This document shows, in pieces, positions 5,681-11,117 of a stretch of 11,117 nt of DNA. The notes beneath the pieces are model-generated. The model was not told where the DNA came from and ran no database searches. It was given only the letters and a program-made list of their open reading frames with translations. Each line of letters starts with the position of its first letter. Within the stretch, counting starts at the first letter, position 1. A program made the translations under genes and the position numbers. Origin of the DNA: Synechococcales cyanobacterium PMM_0002 (GTDB taxonomy: Bacteria; Cyanobacteriota; Cyanobacteriia; Elainellales; Elainellaceae); contig CASBQX010000118.1 in assembly GCA_949127925.1 (NCBI GenBank), forward strand, positions 1-11,117. The letters are read 5' to 3'.

Positions 5681-6748
5681 TCAACCTCCGTGCACATTCG
5701 ATAAGGTCGTCGCTGTTGCTTCACCCAACTCTTCACCCAACTCTTCACCGCTTGCCTCACCCTGATACAGCCGCGTTGGCGAGGGGAAGCCGCAGGAGGT
5801 GCCATCGGTATGCACCACCTGATCTTCCCAGGGCAGACGGTAGCCCTGATTCACCAGGTCTTTCATGTAGGTGTAGGGGCAGTCTTGAGCACCGCCCTGC
5901 ACGGCCACATAGCCGCGATGGCCAAACTGGTAAATATTGTTCTCAACGCCCCACTGCTGACGGGCTTCGCGCACCAGGTCAGGCCGCAGTTCGGCGGTAA
6001 TAATTTCATTGGGGCGATGGCTACCCATCACCAGCGGCGTGCCGTCAAAGTTAACGAACATGCCCTCACCCATCGAATCAAAACTGCCATCGCTGCCGCC
6101 CATACATACCGACGCGGTATACATCAGATTGCAGAAGGCATTGGCCTGGTTGGTAATTCGCCAGGAATGCCGAATCGGTGCCGTATAGCCAGCAGTCCGG
6201 ATCATGATTTCGGCACCCTTATAGGCACACTCATGCGCCATTTCAGGGAACATGCCGTCGTGGCAAATGATTAGCGCCAGCTTGCTGCCATTCGGCCCTT
6301 CACACACCGGAATCCCAATATTCCCTGGCTCCCACGGTTCCACCGGCACCCACGGATGCAGCTTGCGATAATACAGCTTCAGATTTCCTTGGTCGTCTAG
6401 AATGATGCCGCTGTTGTAAGGGTAGCCGTTGGGGTTGGATTCCATGATCGAAAAACAGCCCCAAATTTTGTGGTCACGGCATGCCTGACTAAAGGCGGCG
6501 ACCTCTGGCCCATCTAGCCGACACATAATCTCTGGATTGGTGTCCATCGACAGCCCGTGCAGCGCATATTCAGGAAACACAACCAAGTCCATCGTCGGCA
6601 GGTTGCGCCGCGCTTTGCCGACCAGGTCACAAATTCGCTGCGTTTGCGCCGCTAAGTCATCGGGTGTCACTACGTTGGGCAATTGCAGTTGCACCATCCC
6701 CAATACCACGCCATTGGGAGATTTATTCAGACCGCCAAGTCCAGACAT
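5681..6748 (-). CDS. amiF: Formamidase-like aliphatic amidase (nitrilase superfamily)
   Basis: This 355-residue carbon-nitrogen hydrolase is predicted to split formamide, or another small aliphatic amide, into the acid and ammonia. The Glu-Lys-Cys triad is E60 (LVVFPEYALHG), K129 (YYRKLHPW) and C162 (LIICHDGMFPE), with the second Glu at 137 (VEPWEPG). H. pylori AmiF uses E60, K133 and C166, and the stretches VCEGPNGSKLA, ENNIYQFGHRGYVA and LPWED also resemble AmiF more than AmiE. One change near the pocket, SFDSMGEG where AmiF has aromatic residues before FGEG, leaves the exact amide open. After about residue 330 there is a short tail with a repeated GEEL (GEELGEELGEA), encoded by a 12-bp tandem repeat at 5720-5743, which the family does not need. 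The ATG at 6748 gives a length close to AmiF, but no Shine-Dalgarno is visible. Overlap with biuH is avoided by only 3 nt. Confidence 0.88.
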   Translation of the reverse strand: MSGLGGLNKSPNGVVLGMVQLQLPNVVTPDDLAAQTQRICDLVGKARRNLPTMDLVVFPEYALHGLSMDTNPEIMCRLDGPEVAAFSQACRDHKIWGCFSIMESNPNGYPYNSGIILDDQGNLKLYYRKLHPWVPVEPWEPGNIGIPVCEGPNGSKLALIICHDGMFPEMAHECAYKGAEIMIRTAGYTAPIRHSWRITNQANAFCNLMYTASVCMGGSDGSFDSMGEGMFVNFDGTPLVMGSHRPNEIITAELRPDLVREARQQWGVENNIYQFGHRGYVAVQGGAQDCPYTYMKDLVNQGYRLPWEDQVVHTDGTSCGFPSPTRLYQGEASGEELGEELGEATATTLSNVHGG

Positions 6749-6800
6749 AAGGGGAAGGATTAGGAAGCTAAGGAACGGGAATTTAGATCAACTGCAAGTC

Positions 6801-6956
6801 TTGTGGGGTGGGCATCTTATCCCAATTTAATTAATGACCACGACAGGTCAATTACTTGGGTAGGGGCATGTCCATGCCATGCCCTTACAGAATGTGTCGC
6901 ATCCTCCATTTAAATTGGGATTAACCATTCGGACGGGCAGGATGCCCACCCCACAA
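6801..6956. repeat. Nested inverted-repeat (MITE-like) element between permease and amiF genes
   Basis: Outer arms of 16 bp, TTGTGGGGTGGGCATC (6801-6816) and its exact complement (6941-6956), enclose inner arms of 12 bp, ATCCCAATTTAA (6819-6830) and its complement (6910-6921). At the centre is a hairpin, GTAGGGGCATG...CATGCCCTTAC (6860-6888). No coding capacity and no clear target-site duplication are seen, so mobility is only inferred from the shape. It fills most of the 6749-6978 gap, which holds no gene. Confidence 0.85.
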
Positions 6957-6978
6957 TTGATTTAATCCAAGGAGCCAA

Positions 6979-7914
6979 CTATGTATCGGTTCCCAAGGCT
7001 CCGGGGACGCCGCTGAGCGTGCGTTTGGGGGAGCAGGTGAGGATCATAATCACGAGGGTGAGGACATAGGGAGCGGCGTTGAACAGATAATAGCCGTCTT
7101 CGATGCCGATCGATTGCAGGGCAGGGCCGATGGCTTGGGCACCGCCAAATAGTAACGATGCCCAGAGACAGGCGATCGGGTTCCAGCGGGCAAAAATTAC
7201 CAGGGCGACGGCCATTAGACCCTGGCCGCTAGAGATCCGCTCGGTCCAGAGGCCAGGGTAGTAGAGCGACAGGGCTGCGCCGCCGATGCCGGCCAAAAAG
7301 CTGCCAGCAACGACGCTGAGCATCCGCACTTTGAAAATAGAAACGCCCATGGCGCGAGCGGCTTCGGGACTATCGCCGACAGCGCGAATGAATAAGCCCC
7401 AGCGGGTCGATTTGAAGAACCACGCCATCAGGGGGGCGATCGCCAACCCAATTAAAAACAGCGGGCTGATTTGCAGCGCCGCCTGAATCGCTGGCGTATC
7501 GCTCCAGCCGCCTAGGTCAATTGTGGGTAGCTGAGTCGCTTTGGGCTGAATGAACGGCTTGCCAAAAAAGAAGGCCACCCCGCTACCAAAGATAATCATG
7601 GCGATCCCTACCGCCACATCATTGACGCGCAGCTGTTGCGATAGCCAGCCGTGAATGCAGCCCAGCAGCGCCCCGGCCACGCCAGCCGCCAGCACCCCTA
7701 GCCAGGGCGAACCTGTCAAATAAGAAGTACCATAGGCCGCCATTGCCCCCGTTAGCAGCGTTCCTTCCAAACCTAGGTTGATTTTGCCGCTTTTTTCCGT
7801 CAGACACTCACCCAAACTGACAAACAGAAAAGGCGTGCCACCGCGCATTGTTCCCGCAATAATGGCCAGAGGCACCCCCCACCATCCAATTGCCTGTACC
7901 GCTTCTGCTGCCAT
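6979..7914 (-). CDS. ABC transporter permease, nucleoside/BMP type (NupQ/YufQ-like)
   Basis: This is a 311-residue integral membrane subunit of a BMP-dependent importer. It has about eight to ten hydrophobic segments and the family block TPFLFVSLGECLTEKSGKIN followed by LGLEGTLLTGA (about residues 27-58), which resembles the TPLLLAALGE...NLGIEGMML region of YufQ-type permeases. A cytoplasmic loop near 180-200 (RWGLFIRAVGDSPEAARAMG) is the likely contact with the ATPase. The ATG at 7914 is supported by GGAG at 7924-7921, about 6 nt upstream. It pairs with the permease encoded just upstream to form the channel. The family mainly carries nucleosides, but the hydrolases in this operon suggest a ureide or amide cargo. 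Confidence 0.93.
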   Translation of the reverse strand: MAAEAVQAIGWWGVPLAIIAGTMRGGTPFLFVSLGECLTEKSGKINLGLEGTLLTGAMAAYGTSYLTGSPWLGVLAAGVAGALLGCIHGWLSQQLRVNDVAVGIAMIIFGSGVAFFFGKPFIQPKATQLPTIDLGGWSDTPAIQAALQISPLFLIGLAIAPLMAWFFKSTRWGLFIRAVGDSPEAARAMGVSIFKVRMLSVVAGSFLAGIGGAALSLYYPGLWTERISSGQGLMAVALVIFARWNPIACLWASLLFGGAQAIGPALQSIGIEDGYYLFNAAPYVLTLVIMILTCSPKRTLSGVPGALGTDT

Positions 7915-7965
7915 ATCAATCTCCGTGAGAATTTAGAAAATAACCTGCAAAATTGACGCACCTGC

Positions 7966-7991
7966 TAGGACATGGCAGTGACATGTCCCTA
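7966..7991. repeat. Hairpin GGACATG...CATGTCC in the permease-permease gap
   Basis: The arms GGACATG (7968-7974) and CATGTCC (7982-7988) pair around GCAGTGA and extend through flanking TA bases with one bulged C. Sequence and size recall the central hairpin of the element at 6860-6888 (GTAGGGGCATG...), so the two may be diverged copies of one family. No gene is seen in the 7915-8066 gap. Confidence 0.65.
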
Positions 7992-8037
7992 CCCAGGGGA
8001 TTGCATACTAATAAATTCATGATCCTAAGAGTCTAGC

Positions 8038-8072
8038 TTCATCCTTCATCCTTCATCCTTCATCCTTCATCC
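8038..8072. repeat. Five exact TTCATCC heptads overlapping the permease stop codon
   Basis: Five perfect 7-nt units run without interruption. The TGA stop of the upstream permease (8069-8067 on the minus strand) lies inside the last unit, so the repeat supplies the stop codon. The array is in the opposite orientation to those at 3165-3185 and 4823-4885. Confidence 0.95.
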
Positions 8073-9182
8073 CAACACAACTGGCTCCTGCCCAGGGCTA
8101 GGTGGCGGGGACGGTGGAGCCACAACGACGGGTTTCTCTTTGAAGAAGTCGAATCTGCCGTAAAGGGAATCGCTGAACAGCACGACCAGGAAAACGAGTC
8201 CTTGAAAAATCAATACCGTAGAGTCGGGGAGGCCGTGTGCCCGCTGGAGAATGCCGCCGCTAGCTAGGATGCCACCGACGAGCAATGACATGAACACGGC
8301 GGCGAGCGGGTTGTGGCGGGCAGCAAACGCAACCAAGATACCGCCATAGCCATAGCCAACATTGAGCGATTCATTGGCCGCGCCTTGAACGGCAGCCACT
8401 TCTACCATGCCTGCTAACCCGGCGCAGGAGCCTGCTAGAAAACAGATAACCACGGTCAGTTTGCCGACAGGCAGTCCGGCAATTTTGGCAGCGCGGATGT
8501 TGCCACCAGCGGTGCGGGCGGCGAAGCCAAAGGTGGTGCGCTGCATTAAGAAGTAGGCGATGACGCAGGCAACTAATCCGTAGACTAAGCCCCAGTGGAC
8601 GCGGGTGCCCGGAATGCTGGTCAGCATGTTGATTTCGGCCAGCGGATAGGTGGAGGGTTTGTTGAGCGAACTGGGGTCGCGCATGGGACCGCCGACCAAG
8701 TGGTTCAGCAGGGCGATCGCCACATAGTTCAACAGCAAGCTGCTAATCGTTTCATTGACGGCGCGGTAGTGCCTGAGCCAGCCCGCTGCCCCAATCCAGA
8801 TGCCACCTGCCACCATCCCAGCGATCGCCATCCCTATCTGCACCACAAATGGCGGGAATGCCAGACCCATCGCCAACCCAGCCGAAACAGCGGCCACCCC
8901 GCCCACGACCAACGCTCCCTCGTTACCAATAATCACCAGCCCTAGCCGAGCGGGTAACGCCGTACAGAGCGCTGATAGCATCAGTGGAGCGGCTCGAATT
9001 AATGTATTTTGAAATGTACTGGCACTGCCAAAGGCCGACTTCCAGATCGATGCGTACACACCGAAGGGATTGGTTCCCACCAGGGCACAGAACACCCCAA
9101 ACAGCACCAGCCCCGCCAAAATGGCACCAAAGGGAAGCACAAACGATTCCAGCGATCGCCGCCAAGCTTGAGATCTAGACAT
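8067..9182 (-). CDS. ABC transporter permease, nucleoside/BMP type (NupP/YufP-like)
   Basis: This is a 371-residue membrane permease. Hydrophobic segments begin with SFVLPFGAILAGLVLFGVF (about residues 13-31). The family block RLGLVIIGNEGALVVGG (about 78-95) and the cytoplasmic NETISSLLLNYVA motif (about 142-154) resemble the NEVISTLMLNY region of YufP and likely contact the ATPase. A later loop, TTFGFAARTAGGNIRAAKIAG, is also family-typical. It should form the translocation channel with the second permease. The C-terminal 20 or so residues (VVAPPSPPPSPGQEPVVLG) are proline-rich and end at a TGA inside a heptad repeat array, so the tail may have been reshaped by repeat insertion. The ATG at 9182 has no visible Shine-Dalgarno. 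Confidence 0.94.
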   Translation of the reverse strand: MSRSQAWRRSLESFVLPFGAILAGLVLFGVFCALVGTNPFGVYASIWKSAFGSASTFQNTLIRAAPLMLSALCTALPARLGLVIIGNEGALVVGGVAAVSAGLAMGLAFPPFVVQIGMAIAGMVAGGIWIGAAGWLRHYRAVNETISSLLLNYVAIALLNHLVGGPMRDPSSLNKPSTYPLAEINMLTSIPGTRVHWGLVYGLVACVIAYFLMQRTTFGFAARTAGGNIRAAKIAGLPVGKLTVVICFLAGSCAGLAGMVEVAAVQGAANESLNVGYGYGGILVAFAARHNPLAAVFMSLLVGGILASGGILQRAHGLPDSTVLIFQGLVFLVVLFSDSLYGRFDFFKEKPVVVAPPSPPPSPGQEPVVLG

Positions 9183-9250
9183 AAGCAGTGATGGGTAGGA
9201 CTTGTTTTAAAGCTGCCTAAGAACGTTGATGTTGCGGGTGTGAAAGATGC

Positions 9251-9335
9251 GTAGAGACGCGATAGATGCGTAGAGACGCGATAGATGTGTAGAGACGCGA
9301 TAGATGTGTAGAGACGCGATGAATCGCGTCTCTAC
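9251..9335. repeat. Tandem half-palindromes closing in a full GTAGAGACGCGAT palindrome
   Basis: Three 19-nt units start at 9251, 9270 and 9289 (GTAGAGACGCGATAGATGY), followed by a fourth at 9308 that continues into its complement, making a 28-nt hairpin (9308-9335). The last arm can pair with any of the four upstream half-sites, so alternative stems are possible. The array begins 17 nt beyond the stop of the BMP gene (9353). No U-run follows. The 9183-9352 gap contains no gene. Confidence 0.95.
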
Positions 9336-9352
9336 GACCGTGAGAACCGGAT

Positions 9353-10561
9353 CTAGCCGCCGACGGAACCCAAAACGCCTTCTACCAGGTAATTCATCCC
9401 TTCTAACTTGGGTTCTTTCTGGGGCAACGATTCGCCAGCTTTGACGACCACACCGCCCTTATTGTCTTTGACTTCACCCGTGTAGATCACCAAACTGCCG
9501 TCGATCAGTCCGGCTTTAGCTGCCTCCGCCGCTTTTTTGGTGTCTTCACTTACGGCAGGCCCATAGGCAGACAGCTTACAGAATCCGTCCTTCAGCCCGC
9601 CTCGCAGGATGTGCTCAATCGTGCCGTCTTGCAAAGACTTGCCGGAGTGCACTTCTTCGGCAATTTTGGAGTAGATATTAGTCCAATCCCACTCGGCTCC
9701 GGTGAGGTAGCCCTCGGGAGCTAGCGCCACCTGGTCGGCGTGATAGCCCGTGCAGTAAATGCCGCGTTTCTCTGCCGTTTCCATCACCACTTTGGGGCTG
9801 TCTACGTGACAGGTGATCACGTCAATTCCCTGGTCTGCCATGCTGTTGGCGGCTTCCGCTTCCTTAATTGGCTCTGCCCAGTTGCCTGTAAATACCACCT
9901 GGGTGGTGGCATCGGGTCTCACACTGCGAGCGCCTAGGGCGTAGCTGTTGACGTTGCGCAACACCTGAGGAATCGGCTTGGCACCGACAAAACCCAGCTT
10001 GCCGCTCTTAGAGGTCAACGCGGCCACGACGCCTGCCACATACTGCGCTTCATCGATGTAGCCAAAATAGCTACCGACATTCTTGGGAGTTTTGCCTTCC
10101 TCGTAAAGGCCCCCGGCATGGAAGAACTGCACGTCGGGAAACTCTTCTGCCAGCTTGAGAATATGCGGGTCGAAGTAGCCAAACGAGGTGGGAAACAGCA
10201 CCTTAGCGCCATCAATGTCGATCATGCTACGCATGGACTCGGCCACAGCAGTCGTCTCTGGCACATTCGCCTCTTCGACTAGCTTCACCCACGAAAACTT
10301 AGCAGCCGTTCCTTTAGCACCCTCAGCATGCGCCTGGTTGTAGCCGTAGTCATCTTTAGGACCCACGTAAATAAACCCAATGGTCAGCGGTTCGCCGTCT
10401 GCGGGCTTAGCACCCTCAGCCGTCGAGTCTGTGCTCGACCCTCCAGACCCAGACGGGCTGCATCCCGTTCCCAACTTGGCGGTCAACCCAAATGCAGTCG
10501 TTGCTAAAAGACCACGAACGACCTGACGACGAGACAGATTTAGAAACCTTCTGTTGCTCAC
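9353..10561 (-). CDS. BMP-family ABC transporter substrate-binding protein (exported, probable lipoprotein)
   Basis: This 402-residue binding protein of the BMP/Med/PnrA family should deliver cargo to the two permeases from the periplasm. The N-terminus carries a twin-arginine-like SRRQVVRG (R11, R12), a hydrophobic stretch LLATTAFGL and then C34 in LGTGCS, a loose lipobox. A Ser/Gly-rich linker to about residue 60 precedes the mature domain (PLTIGFIYVGPKDDYGYNQAHAEG). The family features VGSYFGYIDEAQYVAGVVA and the late Asp of YHADQ are present; in nucleoside-binding members the equivalent Asp holds the ribose. I chose the GTG at 10561 over an in-frame TTG at 10585 because AAGGGAG (10576-10570) lies 8 nt before it, a strong ribosome binding site. 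As first gene of the operon it is followed by a hairpin, which would fit the usual excess of binding protein over permease. Confidence 0.93.
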   Translation of the reverse strand: MSNRRFLNLSRRQVVRGLLATTAFGLTAKLGTGCSPSGSGGSSTDSTAEGAKPADGEPLTIGFIYVGPKDDYGYNQAHAEGAKGTAAKFSWVKLVEEANVPETTAVAESMRSMIDIDGAKVLFPTSFGYFDPHILKLAEEFPDVQFFHAGGLYEEGKTPKNVGSYFGYIDEAQYVAGVVAALTSKSGKLGFVGAKPIPQVLRNVNSYALGARSVRPDATTQVVFTGNWAEPIKEAEAANSMADQGIDVITCHVDSPKVVMETAEKRGIYCTGYHADQVALAPEGYLTGAEWDWTNIYSKIAEEVHSGKSLQDGTIEHILRGGLKDGFCKLSAYGPAVSEDTKKAAEAAKAGLIDGSLVIYTGEVKDNKGGVVVKAGESLPQKEPKLEGMNYLVEGVLGSVGG

Positions 10562-10569
10562 GTTGGCAA

Positions 10570-10576
10570 CTCCCTT
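10570..10576 (-). promoter_or_regulatory. Ribosome binding site fixing a GTG start
   Basis: AAGGGAG on the minus strand ends 8 nt before GTG at 10561. The alternative TTG start at 10585 would place this motif inside the coding region, which makes GTG the better start. Confidence 0.75.
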
Positions 10577-10585
10577 GCGACACAA

Positions 10586-10767
10586 TCACAGCCAAACGAT
10601 TAGTCCAAAGCGTATCAGACGCAGACTTGAATCGGGGGGCGCAAAAGTGCGATAAAGGTTCGAGAAAAGTAATATCCAGTCAGATAGATAATGTTGTCTA
10701 AGTCACAAAGAGCGGGTGGGTAAATCGGTAGGATACAGCTCTAACCAATAGAGCCAGCGGGTTCAAT
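10586..10767. other. Divergent intergenic region with a weak NtcA-like promoter candidate
   Basis: No gene is seen. On the minus strand a relaxed NtcA-type site, GT-N10-AC (10706-10693), is followed 21 nt later by TACTTT (10671-10666), which fits the TAN3T -10 of NtcA-activated promoters and would give a leader of about 100 nt before the BMP GTG. Only the outer GT and AC bases match; the full GTAN8TAC does not. No clear promoter was found for the plus-strand gene. Confidence 0.3.
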
Positions 10768-11117
10768 ATGAACTCTGAAGACGCCCTAGCCATTGTCGAA
10801 CTAGCACTCTGTGACAATCACCTCAACAAGCTGCAAAAGGCTGTGTTTTGCTATGCCTGGAACGAGCAGTCTTACGGAGAAATTGCCCGTTGTTCGGGGT
10901 ATGAACTGGGCTATGTGAAGCAAACGGGATCTCAGCTGTGGCAACTGCTATCCCAGGTATTTGATGAAAAGGTAACGAAGACGAACCTCCAGTCTGTACT
11001 GCGACGGCAAGCGGCGATAGACGCTCCGCGCCAGCCAGCCAACGCCCCCAATGCCAGCCGCTCCCAGCCGCTAAACCCGCACTACAGCCCGCTGCACCCT
11101 GCCGTTTTGCTCACCGC
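10768..11117 (+). CDS. N-terminal HTH-like domain protein of cyanobacterial signalling type, truncated by window edge
   Basis: The frame is open from ATG 10768 to the window end (116 residues visible) and starts MNSEDALAIVELALCDNHLN. Residues 1-85 (KLQKAVFCYAWNEQSYGEIA, then SGYELGYVKQTGSQLWQLLS and VTKTNLQSVLRR) match a compact helical HTH-like domain that I recognise at the N-terminus of many cyanobacterial multidomain proteins, where it precedes NB-ARC/WD40, TPR, kinase or caspase-like domains. A Pro/Ser/Asn-rich linker starts near residue 85, and the rest lies outside the window, so the effector cannot be named. It is divergent from the nitrogen operon and may be unrelated to it. The start lacks a strong Shine-Dalgarno (AGCGGG about 6 nt upstream is the best). 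Confidence 0.8.
   Translation, partial: MNSEDALAIVELALCDNHLNKLQKAVFCYAWNEQSYGEIARCSGYELGYVKQTGSQLWQLLSQVFDEKVTKTNLQSVLRRQAAIDAPRQPANAPNASRSQPLNPHYSPLHPAVLLT

Noticed and set aside
9251..9335. Regularly spaced repeats suggestive of a CRISPR array
   Set aside because: The units are 19 nt back to back with no unique spacers, and the last is a simple hairpin.
10562..10585. TTG start of the BMP gene at 10585
   Set aside because: GTG at 10561 has a well-placed AAGGGAG ribosome binding site, which would be inside the coding region if TTG were used.
10492..10701. A 69-residue plus-strand reading frame spanning the BMP start
   Set aside because: It overlaps the BMP signal peptide region antisense, has no domain and no ribosome binding site.

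Overview
The window looks cyanobacterial. It holds about a dozen exact copies of the HIP1 octamer GCGATCGC (roughly 0.2 would be expected by chance), a typical cyanobacterial ispG, a GST, the N-terminal HTH-like domain seen on large cyanobacterial signalling proteins, and several short repeat families typical of filamentous and Leptolyngbya-like genomes (GGATGAA/TTCATCC heptads, GTAGAGACGCGAT palindromes, GTGTAGCAGGC hairpins, TTGTGGGGTGGGCATC inverted repeats). I cannot name a genus.

Layout, reading the minus strand from right to left: a BMP-family substrate-binding protein with an export signal (10561-9353), two nucleoside-type ABC permeases (9182-8067 and 7914-6979), a formamidase-like nitrilase-superfamily amidase (6748-5681), a biuret hydrolase BiuH (5677-4994), the double-domain ATPase of the transporter (4817-3270), and a second isochorismatase-fold cysteine hydrolase (3156-2446). 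A good intrinsic terminator follows (2394-2361). Next come a GST-family gene (2095-1304) and ispG of the MEP isoprenoid pathway (1151 to beyond the window start). On the plus strand at the right edge, divergent from the BMP gene, a gene begins at 10768 and runs off the window.

The seven genes between 10561 and 2446 look like one organic-nitrogen uptake and hydrolysis operon. A complete BMP/NupOPQ-type importer (binding protein, two permeases, ATPase) is interleaved with three amide-bond hydrolases. BiuH would convert biuret to allophanate plus ammonia, and the AmiF-like enzyme would release ammonia and formate from formamide or a related small amide. The second cysteine hydrolase has the same catalytic triad but a different pocket, so its substrate is unknown. 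The likely logic is import of a ureide or biuret-like compound followed by stepwise deamination. No allophanate hydrolase or urea amidolyase is in the window, so the pathway must finish elsewhere.

A second feature is that almost every gap inside this operon holds a different short repeat or hairpin, while the only tight junction (amiF-biuH, 3 nt) is clean. In one case the repeat array supplies the stop codon of the upstream gene (permease at 8067). In two others it sits directly in front of a start codon. These gaps may tune relative expression of the cistrons, or may simply be neutral landing sites for repeats.
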